Shown: positions 51,860-62,004 of the stretch, in pieces
Numbering within the stretch: position 1 is the stretch's first letter
How the letters are laid out: each line of letters opens with the position of its first letter
Origin: Streptomyces sp. PT12
GTDB lineage: Bacteria; Actinomycetota; Actinomycetes; Streptomycetales; Streptomycetaceae
Reading direction: 5' to 3'
Length of the DNA stretch: 64,000 bases
NCBI RefSeq assembly: GCF_003311645.1
Contig: NZ_QEST01000008.1
Span: 24,948-88,947, forward strand
The notes under the pieces: generated by a model
Seen by the model: only the letters and a program-made list of their open reading frames with translations
Database searches by the model: none
What the model was told of the DNA's origin: nothing
Translations under genes and position numbers: made by a program

Positions 51860-52684
51860 GCTTCCTCCTCATGGCGGCTGGCGGAGGCCAGGCAGCGCGA
51901 TATGGCCCCGGAGGGGCCTCTCGGTGGGGGTGGCGCTCAACCGCGCGCCGGCGTCGTCCAACGCCGCGGCGGTGTGCCGGTCGTCGTGCGGTCGACGCCC
52001 GGGGAACCGGGCCACACGAGGGCGGCCCGGACCGACAGTGGTGCGGGTCTGTCGATGGCAGAAGTGTTGGACCGGCCCCGTGACTTGTCAACAGTTCCCG
52101 CAAGCATTCCGGAAGCATCCTCCCGGCCCAGGACTTATCGAGAGCGCATGATGCCTGGTCAACGCGACGCATCCCGCGTTGACTCGGCAAACGGTCGATG
52201 GATCACCGGCTCAACGGGCGTGATCGTGGCCGCAGTTCCCGAGAATTATCGGAAACCTTCCGGATCATCCCGGGCGCTCCGCGGCGGCCCCCGGCGGGGT
52301 GCCGGAGCCCGGACTCATGGCTCACGGGCCGAGCGGGCCGAGCGGGCCGCGCGCCCCGTGAGCGTCGGTGTGGGGCCGGTCGGCCATAGGGGGGACATCG
52401 CGGGGGTGACATCGGCCGAGCCGACGACATCGCGGGTGAACGGCGGCACCGCCTCGTACTCGGGCGTGTGCGGCAGCGGCCAGGCGAGCGCGGCGGCGGG
52501 CGGCGCGCCCCGCGCTCGCCGCCGCGGAGGCGAACGCGGCCTCGTTCAAGGGGGCTCATGGGAGTTCGCGGGAGCTCATGGGGCCGGTCGCGCGAAGTCC
52601 CCGCCCGGTGGCTCCGGGCGGGGACGGTGGGTGTGCGTGCGTCAACGTTCGGCTGACGCGGGGGAGTTCAGCCGACGCGCCCGG
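51860..52684. other. 825-bp gene-poor region with a GH97-like remnant
   Basis: No intact gene lies here. Sequence just upstream of the xylanase (51880-52000) is presumably its promoter region. A minus-strand remnant of a glycosidase is at 52385-52495; the rest has no coding signal I trust. Confidence 0.6.
52385..52495 (-). pseudogene. Short remnant of a GH97-like glycosidase
   Basis: The minus strand reads LAWPLPHTPEYEAVPPFTRD then VVGSADVTPAMSP. The block PFTR-[ND]-VVGS-x-D-x-TP is typical of GH97 alpha-glycosidases. Nothing else of the gene survives on either side. It is too short to be functional. Confidence 0.45.
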
Positions 52685-53605
52685 TCAGGGCAGCGTCACG
52701 CCCGAGACGGCGGCCGCCTCGGTGACCCGCTGGTAGAACGTCGTGCCACCGGAGGAGCAGTTGCCGCTGCCACCCGAGGTCAGGCCGTAGCCCACGCTGC
52801 CGTACCAGAGCGGGCCGCCGCTGTCGCCGGGCTCGGCGCAGACGTTGGTCCTGATCATGTCGTAGACCACGTCGCCGCCGCCGTAGTCGACGGTGTAGCC
52901 GAGGCCGGTGACGCTGCCGCACCACACTCCGGTGGTGCTGCCGCTGCGGCACACCGCCTGGCCGACCGCGGGGTCGGCGAACGCGGTGATGGTGCCGCCG
53001 CCGAGCACCGTGCTGGGCACGGACGCGGGCTGCGGGTCGTACTGCACGAGCCCGAAGTCGTCACCCGGGAAGTACGAGCTGACGGTGTAGCCGATCTGGC
53101 TCGCGCCGTCGCTCCACAGCGGGTAGGGCGGGGTGGGCCCGTACGGGTCCTCGGTGCAGTGGCCCGCGGTCAGGAAGGCGAACCCGCTGCCCGAGCGGAC
53201 GTTGAAGCCGAGCGAGCAACGCCACCCGAGGTCCGCGTAGATGGCGTCACCGCCTTGGAGGTACTGCTCGAACGTACCGGGGGTGCGTTCGATGTCGAGC
53301 GCGCCGGAGAGCGCTCCCGCGCTCTCCTCGATCGCCGCGACCTCCGCCTTGCCGACGGTCTCGTCGACCAGGACGTGGACGGAGCCTGTGGCCTCGTCGA
53401 CGGCCCAGGCGGTGCCGCCCACGTCGGCCGCGTCGACGGCCTCGGCCGCGGTGGTGAGCTGGGCCGCGGTGAACGGCTGCACCGAGTCGGCCCGGGCGGC
53501 CCCGGGCACGGCGAGGGCGGTCAGGGCGATCAGGCCCGAGGCGACGGCGAGGGCCCTGAGGCCACGGGCCGCCCGGCCACGGGTGATGGTGCGCATCGGT
53601 CTCAC
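52685..53605 (-). CDS. Secreted S1 (streptogrisin-like) serine protease
   Basis: A 306-aa preproprotease. A signal peptide ([20 protein letters not shown]) is followed by a propeptide of about 80 residues of the alpha-lytic type ([20 protein letters not shown]). The mature protease has the triad His in AFLTAGHC, Asp in [10 protein letters not shown] and Ser in [12 protein letters not shown], plus paired Cys. I choose GTG 53605, seven bases after GGAGG; the ATG three codons later also fits. Extracellular chymotrypsin-like proteolysis is expected. Confidence 0.93.
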   Translation of the reverse strand: MRPMRTITRGRAARGLRALAVASGLIALTALAVPGAARADSVQPFTAAQLTTAAEAVDAADVGGTAWAVDEATGSVHVLVDETVGKAEVAAIEESAGALSGALDIERTPGTFEQYLQGGDAIYADLGWRCSLGFNVRSGSGFAFLTAGHCTEDPYGPTPPYPLWSDGASQIGYTVSSYFPGDDFGLVQYDPQPASVPSTVLGGGTITAFADPAVGQAVCRSGSTTGVWCGSVTGLGYTVDYGGGDVVYDMIRTNVCAEPGDSGGPLWYGSVGYGLTSGGSGNCSSGGTTFYQRVTEAAAVSGVTLP

Positions 53606-54037
53606 TGTGCTTCCTCCCAAGGGATTCATGGATCCGGTGGATGAGCTGGCCGTGAGGTGCGGGAAATGTGACGTGCACGCGCGTAGACGGCATGCCCACG
53701 ACAAGTGCTGCACGAAATCCTCTCACCGTGACGCGCATTGACAAGGAGGACATTCGGCCATGCGGGCCGTGACGCGGCGGTCCCCTGGGGCGGCCGACCA
53801 GTGGCGCGGCGCGGCCCCCGCGGGCCGCATGGGTCCATCGGGCCGCCGCGCCCCGGCGGCCGGAGCGCCGAAGCGGCATGTCACGGCCGGATGAACGCCG
53901 ATGAACAGCCGCCGCGCCCCCGTTCCCCGCCCCGGATGGCCTGAACCCCGCGCCCGCGCCCCGCCGTTTGGCGCCGTTCGACGCCGTTCGACGCCGTTCA
54001 GGGGCGTTCAGGGTCGTTCAGCCCCGTTCAACGTCGT
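53606..54037. other. 432-bp gene-free region
   Basis: Upstream of the protease, holding its promoter. No gene is supported. The distal end carries the phased decamer repeat at 53971-54040. Confidence 0.6.
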
Positions 54038-54040
54038 TCA
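53971..54040. repeat. Seven phased 10-bp GTTCR repeats
   Basis: GTTCG or GTTCA occurs at the end of seven consecutive 10-bp units, ending at the stop codon of the SelW-like gene. The exact 10-bp phase places every unit on one face of the helix. The similar 11-bp PHO box has a different period. Confidence 0.75.
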
Positions 54041-54346
54041 GCGGTCGGCGTGGCCCAGGCTCCTGCCGGGCGCCACCAGGTCGCGGACGAGCCGCTTGAC
54101 GGCCGTCGGCTCGGGGAAGCCCTGGTCGGCGCGGTCCCAGACCACCTCGTCGTCCACGCTCACCCGGAACACCCCACCGGTCCCCGGCACCAGCGCCACC
54201 TCGCCCACCTCGGCCTCGAACGTCCCCAGCAACTCCTGTGCCAGCCACGCCGCCCGCGGCAGCCACCGGCACCGGGTGCAGTACTCGATCCGCACCACGG
54301 GCCCGCGCCCGCGCCCGCCACCGCCGTCACCTGATGGACCCGCCAT
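54038..54346 (-). CDS. Rdx/SelW-family thioredoxin-like protein
   Basis: A 102-aa protein with the redox motif IEYCTRCRWLPRAAWLAQEL (CxxC) and the beta-strand pair VALVPGTGGVFRVSVDDEVV, then FPEPTAVKRLVRDLV: the SelT/SelW/SelH (Rdx) fold with Cys in place of selenocysteine. A role in thiol redox control is likely. The Gly-rich first 15 residues may not be native; an internal GTG (VVRIEYC) could be the true start. Confidence 0.88.
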   Translation of the reverse strand: MAGPSGDGGGGRGRGPVVRIEYCTRCRWLPRAAWLAQELLGTFEAEVGEVALVPGTGGVFRVSVDDEVVWDRADQGFPEPTAVKRLVRDLVAPGRSLGHADR

Positions 54347-54722
54347 CGTCCGCCACCTTTCGCGAGCGTGTGCTCCCACGCGGCAACCCTCTCACCTGCC
54401 ACGGCGCGCGCGGCGGGTCACCCGGCCTGCCACCCGTTCCGGCCCGGGTCCCGACCGCACCGTCGCATGGCTGCCGTCGCATGGCCGCCGTCGCGGCCGG
54501 AAAACCGTGTGAGCCCCCTTCTCGCGTTCCCGTAGAGTGCCCGCGGCCCATCGCCGTGAGGACAGAGGACAAACCCGCGTGACCCCGCCTGCTCTTCAGA
54601 TCTGACACGTTCCGCTCGCCTGTAGCCGACGCTCTCGTCGGCGCCGCCGGGCTGCCCTTGCGCGCCCGGTCGTACAGCGTTTGAGGTCGCGCAATCGGCC
54701 TCGTGTCAGGTCTTGAGAGATC
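54347..54722. other. 376-bp gene-free region with small hairpin
   Basis: Only short overlapping frames occur. A hairpin GCCGAC/GTCGGC is near 54628-54645, and three GCATGGCYGCCGTC units lie at 54465-54500. The AT-richer stretch before 54723 probably holds the promoter of the DUF1062 gene. Nothing else is recognised. Confidence 0.5.
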
Positions 54723-55120
54723 ATGTCCTCACAACCTCATACCGTGTTGCCCTGGGTCGTCCGTCGGACCAGGCTGCCTCTGCTGTCGTTGCGGTGCGTG
54801 GACCGCCGGTCGGAGTCGGCCGCCACGGGCAAGGGCGGGTTCCGCGTCAACGCCAACGGCAAGCTTCTGGACGTGTGGCTGCTGGTCCGCTGCGTGTCCT
54901 GCGATCGCACGAGCAAGCTCACCGTGCACGAGCGCGCGCCGGTCAGGTCCTTCGACCCGGCCGAGCTCCACGGCTACCACGTCAACGATCCGGTGCCGGT
55001 GCGCCCTGAACGGCTCATCGCACACGGGCTCGGCCTCAGCAGGAACGAAGCGCTGCGCCGGATCACGTGTGACATTCCGCCGCGCCGCCCGACGAGCACC
55101 GGTTTCGCCTTCACCGTGAT
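54723..55120 (+). pseudogene. DUF1062-family protein gene, 3-prime truncated
   Basis: The frame opens LPWVVRRTRLPLLSLRCVDR and continues VNANGKLLDVWLLVRCVSCD with RSFDPAELHGYHVNDPVPV and GLGLSRNEALRRI, matching DUF1062 proteins with their Cys-rich centre (RCVSCDRTSKLTVHER). After about residue 118 the native sequence ends, and the open frame continues only as the antisense of another gene remnant to 55334. About a third of the usual length is missing. Confidence 0.7.
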
Positions 55121-55159
55121 CGCCGGGGATCAGCGGACTCGCGGAGACGTGGTCGCGGC

Positions 55160-55350
55160 GGGTCACCCGGCCCGCCGCGGCCCCGCCGTACCTCATCAGC
55201 TGGCGGAAGAAGTGCTCGCGGTAGACCTCAAGGACGGCGGCCAGGACCAGGGCACCGCTGGTCGGGAACAGGCCGACATCGACCACCGCCGCCGAGACGG
55301 CCAGGGCCGCCGTCATGCCGACCGCGCCGGATGAGCGGGGAAGGTCCAGG
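55160..55350 (-). pseudogene. C-terminal remnant of a MatC/SLC13-type carrier
   Basis: The minus strand encodes SGAVGMTAALAVSAAVVDVG, then LFPTSGALVLAAVLEVYREH and FFRQLMRYGGAAAG. The VVDV-x-[PL]-x-x-[TS]-x-GALV block and the FRQLMRYG ending are those of dicarboxylate carriers of the MatC/SLC13 kind. Only the last two helices survive, and the very end is lost where the DUF1062 remnant begins. Confidence 0.5.
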
Positions 55351-55378
55351 GCGTTGCGGCGGAGACAGGTGACGTGAC

Positions 55379-55410
55379 AAGGCCGCCACCTCCTTCGCGG
55401 CGGCGGCCTT
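55379..55410. terminator. Hairpin, possible terminator
   Basis: AAGGCCGCC at 55379-55387 pairs with GGCGGCCTT at 55402-55410 across a 14-nt loop. It may have ended transcription of one of the two flanking remnants. Confidence 0.6.
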
Positions 55411-55524
55411 CCCGGCCCCGGTTCGATCCGCGGGCGAGATCACCGGGGGTTCTGGTGGACCATGCGGACCGGACCTGCGTCTGCATAACGGGCCCCGCCG
55501 CATGGGCTGTTGGCCCCAGCGCGC

Positions 55525-56200
55525 TCACCGCGAGGGTCTGCGCGGCTCCACGGCGCGGGTGAAGCGGCCCTCCGCGTCGCGCGGCGCCTGCGCGTACCGC
55601 GCCGCGGCCCCGTCGAGCCAGGTCGGCGCCGCCTCCGCTCCGTCGAAGGGAGCGGCCGTCGCGGGCTCGCCCACGAGGTGGGTGCGCGCCTGCGTCCGGT
55701 GGTTCGGCGTGAGCGGCGCCTCCGCCGCGTTGACGTCGTCGTCGGCCCGCTCCCACGGGATGCCGCGCACCGCGGCGACCAACTCGATGTCAAAGGTGGT
55801 CACGGGCAGCAGCCCCGGAACGCGGTAGGTCCGCGCGACGTCGTCGGACAGCTGTTGGTAGGAGAGGTCAAGGGTGGTAGGGATGGCCGCTTCTCCTTCC
55901 ACGCGTGGGGCGTTCAGGGGCCCCAGCCGCCGTTGGCTGGTCACCGCGACGAGGCTGCCTTCCGAGGCAAGAAGCAACGGCCTGACCTGGGCGGCGGTGG
56001 ACGCGTTGTCGGGCATCACCGCCATGTGCCGTCCCGCGGCGAGCGATCGCCGCAGGGCGACCCATTCCGCCAGCTGGACGCGGCACGTTCTGTTCGACAC
56101 GAAGTGTGCGCCGTTCTCACCGAGCATTCGCCCGGGCATGAGCGGCAGATAAGCACCGGCCCGCTCCATCAGCTCAACGGGCGCCAGGCTTGACAACGCT
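55525..56200 (-). pseudogene. NB-ARC fragment of a SARP/AfsR-type regulator
   Basis: The minus-strand frame contains the middle of an NB-ARC ATPase: AVMPDNASTAAQVRPLLLAS with LVAVTSQRRLGPL (Walker B and the VTSR motif) and LDLSYQQLSDDVARTYRVPG with LLPVTTFDIELVAAVRGIPW. The Walker A, the SARP DNA-binding domain and the TPR tail are missing, and the C-terminal 75 residues (TPNHRTQARTHLVGEP onward) look unrelated. The piece is bounded by the MatC-like and rox genes. It is a regulator remnant. Confidence 0.65.
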
Positions 56201-56401
56201 TCGTGCGGCCAGGGCAGGCCCGAAGGGTGCGCGCCACCCCAGCCGACCACCGGGAGAACGGCCGCCGACCACCGTTCGCGGCCGCGCCCTCCCACCCCCC
56301 ACGCCGCGAGCGGAGATCGCGGAGCAGCGCGGGACGCAGACGTTCCGCTGAGCTCGCCCCTGAGCTCCCGGCCGAGCTCGCCGCGACCGGCGCGCGCGAT
56401 C

Positions 56402-58054
<1,653 letters not shown>

Positions 58055-58195
58055 TTAGCCCTTCTCCCGGGCCGAGGACGACGCGCCCGTCTGCTCCCCG
58101 GGGAGCAGCGGCCGACTCCGCTCGGCGGATGCGGCGCCGCAGGGGGCGTTGCTTCACTGAACCGCCCCGAAGGCATGCGGTCGGAAAGGCGTGTG

Positions 58196-59191
58196 ATGGC
58201 GAAGGGACGTGACGCGGTGTTTGCGGCGATGAGGTGGCTCACGGTGGGCGCGTCGGTTCTGCTGGCGGCGGTGCCCACCGGCCCGGCGGCCGCCGCCCCG
58301 GCGCGCGGGGCCGAGGGCGCGCGGGTCGTCGAGGAACGGGGGAGCGGCGAGCGGATCACCGATCTGACGGTCTCCTCACCGGCGTTGGGCGGCGAGGGCC
58401 GGGTCCGCCTGCTCACCCCCGAGGGGTGGGAGGAGCGGGGCGCGGGCGACAGCTGGCCCGTGCTGTACCTGCTGCCGGGCGGCGACGGCGACCATCTGAC
58501 CTGGACCGTCGACTTCCGGATCCAGGACCTGCCCGAGCTGCGCGACACCGTGGTGGTCATGCCGGACATGCCGTTGTTCGGCTTCTACAGCGACTGGTGG
58601 AACGGTGGCGCGGGCGGCCCGCCCGCCGTCGCCACCTATCACCTGGACGAGGTCGTGCCGCTGCTCGAACGCCGCTACGGCGCCGGGGAGCGGCGCGTCG
58701 CGGCCGGGCTCTCGCAGGGCGGCTTCGGCGCGGTGTCGTACGCGGCGCGCAACCCCGGGATGTTCCGGGCGGTGGCCAGCTACAGCGGCTTTGTCCACCC
58801 GCTGGCGCAGCGGCGCCTGTGGGCCGCGCACGACCTGTACCACCTCGCCCACCGGCTGCGGGGCGTTCCCGTCTACCTGGCGTCCGGCGACGGCAGGCTC
58901 GGCGCCCTCGACCCGCCCGGCACGTCGCCCGACGAGGAGGTTCCGGGGCTCGAGGACCCGGAGAACCCCTTCCCCGACGACGTCCTGTCGCCCACGGAGA
59001 CGCTCATGGGCGAGGAGTCCCGCCTGCTGGCCGAGCGGCTGCGGGCCGCGGGCGCCGACGTGACGACCCACTTCTACGCGGGCACGCACGCCCCGGCGTA
59101 CTGGGAGGCGGAGTTGCGCCGGTCCCTGCCGATGCTTCTCGAAGCGCTGCACGGCGAAACGCGGTTCGTACCATCGGCGGCGATGGCGTAG
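58196..59191 (+). CDS. Secreted esterase of the Ag85/EstA type
   Basis: A 331-aa alpha/beta hydrolase with signal peptide (WLTVGASVLLAAVPTGPAAA). Core motifs: WPVLYLLPGGDGDHLTW, nucleophile Ser in GLSQGGFGAVSYAARNPGMF, and catalytic His in GTHAPAYWEAELRRSL. It resembles tributyrin esterases and mycolyltransferase-like enzymes of actinomycetes. The frame remains open to an ATG at 58010 that has GAGGAG upstream and would add a second hydrophobic, Phe-rich segment; the signal peptide at 58196 argues for the shorter form. Confidence 0.85.
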   Translation: MAKGRDAVFAAMRWLTVGASVLLAAVPTGPAAAAPARGAEGARVVEERGSGERITDLTVSSPALGGEGRVRLLTPEGWEERGAGDSWPVLYLLPGGDGDHLTWTVDFRIQDLPELRDTVVVMPDMPLFGFYSDWWNGGAGGPPAVATYHLDEVVPLLERRYGAGERRVAAGLSQGGFGAVSYAARNPGMFRAVASYSGFVHPLAQRRLWAAHDLYHLAHRLRGVPVYLASGDGRLGALDPPGTSPDEEVPGLEDPENPFPDDVLSPTETLMGEESRLLAERLRAAGADVTTHFYAGTHAPAYWEAELRRSLPMLLEALHGETRFVPSAAMA

Positions 59192-59205
59192 GGTGGGAAC
59201 CACGA

Positions 59206-59279
59206 CGCGGGGTGGAGCAGCTCGGTAGCTCGCTGGGCTCATAACCCAGAGGTCGCAGGTTCAAATCCTGTCCCCGCTA
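59206..59279 (+). tRNA. Initiator tRNA-fMet (CAT)
   Basis: A 74-nt cloverleaf without encoded CCA. The anticodon stem CTGGG/CCCAG has three consecutive G-C pairs around loop CTCATAA, and position 1 (C) does not pair with position 72 (T): both are initiator hallmarks. The T-loop is GGTTCAAATCC. It begins 15 bases after the esterase stop. Confidence 0.96.
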
Positions 59280-59288
59280 CTGTCCGAC

Positions 59289-59319
59289 GGCGCCCCGGCA
59301 CTCCATGTGCCGGGGCGCC
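59289..59319 (+). terminator. Terminator after tRNA-fMet
   Basis: A perfect 13-bp inverted repeat (59289-59301 and 59307-59319, loop 5 nt) begins ten bases after the tRNA. Confidence 0.88.
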
Positions 59320-59633
59320 GCGTCGCGTTCGGCGCCCGGGACGGGCGGCTCGGCGTCCTGCCCTCCGACTTCCAGGTCCACTTCTACGACGCGTCAGGCC
59401 GCCTGCTGCGGCAATCCCTGGCCGCCGACGACCGGCCCGGCTCCCGGCTGCCGGACTCGGCGGACGACCTGGGGCTGAGGGAGGGGCACCCGGAGACCGT
59501 GGCCGCGGTCGGCGGCGACTCCGACCGGCGCGTCCTGCTGGACTCGGGACCCGACGGCATGCGGGCCGTGGTGGCGCTGCCGCTCGACACGGTCGAGGAC
59601 GCGACGTCCGCGTTCTTCCGGCAGGTGTATTGA
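59320..59633 (+). pseudogene. Likely histidine-kinase sensor-domain fragment
   Basis: The open frame contains LPSDFQVHFYDASGRLLRQS, then RPGSRLPDS and MRAVVALPLDTVEDATSAFF and stops at 59633. This resembles the extracellular sensor of streptomycete histidine kinases (VVVALPLDDVE-type ending before the second helix). Neither the first helix nor a HAMP or kinase domain is present, and the only upstream start lies in the terminator stem. It appears to be a remnant next to the tRNA gene. The identification is tentative. Confidence 0.45.
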
Positions 59634-59685
59634 CCGCGCCGGGTCCGGCAACCGCGGCGGCGGGCCGGACCCGGTGGGCCGCGGG

Positions 59686-60135
59686 TCACCCCTCCCCCGC
59701 GTGGGAGTCGTGGGAGCGGTCGATCAGGTCCGTCATCGCGCGCTGGAAGGCGAGGCGCCGCTGCTCGCTCCAGCCCTCCGCCAGCCGGTCGAACACCTCC
59801 TCCTGCCAGTGGTGCGCCTGCTCCAACAGGACATGCCCCGACGGGGTGAGCGCCGCCTCGCGTCGGCGAGCGTCCGTCTGCGATGCCCGCATCGTCAGGT
59901 GTCCGGCCTCCGTCGCGCCCTTGACCAGCCGCGACGCGCCGCTCTGGTCGATCCCGATCTCGTGCGCGATCGCGTTGACCGTGGCCGCGACGCCGCGCCG
60001 GGTCAGGGAGTGGACGGCCTCGGCGACCAGCACGAGACGGCCCCGCTCGGTGCCCTGGAGGTCGCTGCCCGGTGACCTGCGTGCCCAGTGCCGGACGAAC
60101 GCGAACAGCACCTGCCCGGGCCCCGCCTCGCTCAT
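59686..60135 (-). CDS. MarR-family transcriptional regulator
   Basis: A 149-aa winged-helix regulator: VLVAEAVHSLTRRGVAATVN, recognition helix IGIDQSGASRLVKGATEAGH, wing MRASQTDARRREAALTPSGH and a C-terminal dimerisation helix. The ATG overlaps the stop of the SnoaL-like gene by four bases. A perfect AT-rich dyad upstream of the operon is a likely autoregulatory site. The ligand is unknown. Confidence 0.9.
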   Translation of the reverse strand: MSEAGPGQVLFAFVRHWARRSPGSDLQGTERGRLVLVAEAVHSLTRRGVAATVNAIAHEIGIDQSGASRLVKGATEAGHLTMRASQTDARRREAALTPSGHVLLEQAHHWQEEVFDRLAEGWSEQRRLAFQRAMTDLIDRSHDSHAGEG

Positions 60136-60512
60136 TCGGTGGCCGCCATCTCCCGGCAGATGGACGCCAGATCGAGCGCCGACGCCAGATCCGGCAGCCG
60201 GAGGGACGCCGTCACCTTGCCACCGGCCACCCGGAAGACCGTCGCCACCCGGGTCGGGGCCTCGCTCCCCGGCCATGAGGCGTCCTCCTCCACCACCATG
60301 AGGCGCTCGCTGATCGGGTGCCACGAACGGGGAACCAGCCTGATCCCCGAGCGTCCCACCCACTCCGCGAACTGTTCCGGCGTGATCGGGCCCGCGCCCT
60401 TGGGCCCCAGAACGACGACCGGATCGCCGACCGCCCGCGCCGACCGCTCCGGGTCGCCGTCGTTCACGCTCGCGTGCCACTCGACGATGGCCGCCTCCAG
60501 TGCTGACTCCAT
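60132..60512 (-). CDS. SnoaL/NTF2-like protein
   Basis: A 126-aa cone-fold protein: ALEAAIVEWHASVNDGDPER, FAEWVGRSGIRLVPRSWHPI and TRVATVFRVAGGKVTASLRL. Such proteins serve as small isomerases, hydrolases or ligand-binding partners. It is the first gene of the marR operon, just downstream of the operator, so it probably answers the same signal. The exact reaction is unknown. Confidence 0.85.
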   Translation of the reverse strand: MESALEAAIVEWHASVNDGDPERSARAVGDPVVVLGPKGAGPITPEQFAEWVGRSGIRLVPRSWHPISERLMVVEEDASWPGSEAPTRVATVFRVAGGKVTASLRLPDLASALDLASICREMAATE

Positions 60513-60528
60513 GGCCGGGAGCCTATGC

Positions 60529-60555
60529 GATATCTATGCGATTCGCATAGATATC
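60529..60555. promoter_or_regulatory. Perfect 27-bp AT-rich dyad upstream of the marR operon
   Basis: Arms GATATCTATGCGA and TCGCATAGATATC flank one T. CTATGCGA is also repeated directly at 60523-60530. The dyad is 17 bp upstream of the first ATG and overlaps the presumed promoter, typical of MarR autoregulation. Confidence 0.85.
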
Positions 60556-60660
60556 TGGGCTGCCGGTCGATGCGGCGGCCGTCGCGAAAGGGGCCGCCCC
60601 GGGCGCCGCATCGAGATCCGCGCCGGTGGCCGTGTCCGACTGACCCGGGGCGGTGAGGGG

Positions 60661-60912
60661 TCACACGGCCCGGGCGAGGCGTCGGGTGGCCTCGTGTCGC
60701 CGCGTGTCCTGGCGCAGCTCGGCCCAGCTGGCGGCGGAGCGGTGCCCGGCCCAGTGCGGGTGGTAGGCGATGCGGCAGGACAGGTGCAGCAGGCGGCGGC
60801 GCAGCACCGTGTACTCCTCGGGTCGGCAGGTGGCCAATCGCTGGTAGGTGTGGTTCCAGGCGTGCTGATCGCGGACCAGGTCGTCGGGGAAGCCGGAGTT
60901 CACCATGCCCAT
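60661..60912 (-). CDS. Conserved hypothetical protein, 83 aa
   Basis: A small protein, MGMVNSGFPDDLVRDQHAWN, then YQRLATCRPEEYTVLRRRLL and HLSCRIAYHPHW. The pattern FP-x-DL-[IV]-x-x-Q-x-x-W-x-x-TY and RRRLL-x-LS recurs in a family of short streptomycete proteins of unknown role. The start is ATG 60912 or 60906. Gaps on both sides hold no other feature. Confidence 0.7.
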   Translation of the reverse strand: MGMVNSGFPDDLVRDQHAWNHTYQRLATCRPEEYTVLRRRLLHLSCRIAYHPHWAGHRSAASWAELRQDTRRHEATRRLARAV

Positions 60913-61106
60913 ATTCAATCACTTGTTCGAATCTGGGAGTGTCGCCACGCCCGGCCCGGCCACCTTTCTTGGCGTCCCTCGGCCCCCCTACGTGGGTATC
61001 GCCTCGCTGTGCACCGCCTTGCGGTAGCCCGCGGCCGGGCGGGATCCGGGCTCGCGCCGGGCGGCTCGGCGCGGGAGAGGGCTCGCGAGGGCGCGCTCGA
61101 GTGTGG

Positions 61107-61487
61107 TCATGCTCCCGCCTCCGCGGGGTGCTGCCGCTCCTCCGGGCCGGTCTGCTCCCTGCCCGTCTGCTCCTGGCCGGTCTCCTCCGTGGGTCCAGCG
61201 CCCTCGACGATCGCCCGGAGCGCCGCCACATGTCCCTCGAAGGCGGCGCGGCCGCGGTCGGTCAGCCGCACCCGGGTGCGTCTCTTGCGGCCGCCGCCCT
61301 CCTTGTGGATGTCCAGATACGCGGCCTCCTCCAGGGTGTGCAGCTGCTTGGAGAGCGCGGAGTCGCTGAGCGAGAGGCTGTCGCGGATGAACGCGAAGTC
61401 CGCCCACTCGGTGCTGGCGAGCAGGGCGACCACCGACAGCCGGGTGGCGGGATGGATCAGCTCGTCGAAGCCGCTGGGGGTACTCAT
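61107..61487 (-). CDS. Winged-helix transcriptional regulator
   Basis: A 126-aa regulator: FDELIHPATRLSVVALLAST, recognition helix LSLSDSALSKQLHTLEEAAY and a basic wing GGGRKRRTRVRLTDRG. It belongs to the MarR/ArsR-like HTH_27 group. The C-terminus is a Glu/Gln-rich tail (QEQTGREQTGPEE) with an internal duplication. It overlaps the upstream membrane gene by four bases and is the second gene of the operon; the two dyads at 62005-62051 are its likely targets. Confidence 0.88.
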   Translation of the reverse strand: MSTPSGFDELIHPATRLSVVALLASTEWADFAFIRDSLSLSDSALSKQLHTLEEAAYLDIHKEGGGRKRRTRVRLTDRGRAAFEGHVAALRAIVEGAGPTEETGQEQTGREQTGPEERQHPAEAGA

Positions 61488-61972
61488 CGGTCCGCCTTCC
61501 CGTGGCCGCGCAGGGACCTGGCCGCCCAGCGGTTGGCCGGGCCGACGAACAGCAGGAACACGGCGGTCGGGACCGTGGCCCGGATCAGGCCCGCGAGTAT
61601 CGGCTCGAGTGGCTCGACCAGGTGGTCGGACAGCAGGGCCGCCCCGCCGGTCGCCACGGCCCCGGCGGCGAATGTGGCGGACGTCCGCCCGTTGTGCCGG
61701 GAGTGGTGCAGGCGCATCCGGGGCCTGCGGCTGTGGATCACGGCGAGGGCGATCAGCAGCGCGACATGGACGGCGAGCGCCAGCCACACGCCCCACCGGG
61801 GCAGGTCAAGGCTCTGCCCGGCCAGGAAGACCCACATGAGCGCGGCCGTGGCCAAGGCCGCGCCGGGGTCGCCGGACGCGCCGCGCTCGATCTCGTCGTA
61901 CACCCGCTCTCGCGGCACCCGGATGCGTTGGAGATCTGCCCACGCCCGCTGGGCGTCCACCGGTGTGCTCAT
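61484..61972 (-). CDS. Four-helix membrane protein
   Basis: A 162-aa protein. A soluble start (STPVDAQRAWADLQRIRVPR) precedes helices AALATAALMWVFLAGQSL, WLALAVHVALLIALAVIHSR, AAGAVATGGAALLSDHLV and LIRATVPTAVFLLFVGPANR. Membrane proteins of this build are commonly encoded with HTH_27 regulators in actinomycetes; their role is unknown. I choose ATG 61972, with GGGAGG nine bases upstream, over the ATG six bases earlier. Confidence 0.8.
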   Translation of the reverse strand: MSTPVDAQRAWADLQRIRVPRERVYDEIERGASGDPGAALATAALMWVFLAGQSLDLPRWGVWLALAVHVALLIALAVIHSRRPRMRLHHSRHNGRTSATFAAGAVATGGAALLSDHLVEPLEPILAGLIRATVPTAVFLLFVGPANRWAARSLRGHGKADR

Positions 61973-62004
61973 GGCCATCGCCCTCCCATGACGAACCCCA
62001 CTCG

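Noticed and set aside
53306-53319. GGAGAGC-GCTCCCG in the S1 protease gene
   Set aside because: An imperfect dyad within the propeptide coding region; expected by chance in GC-rich DNA.
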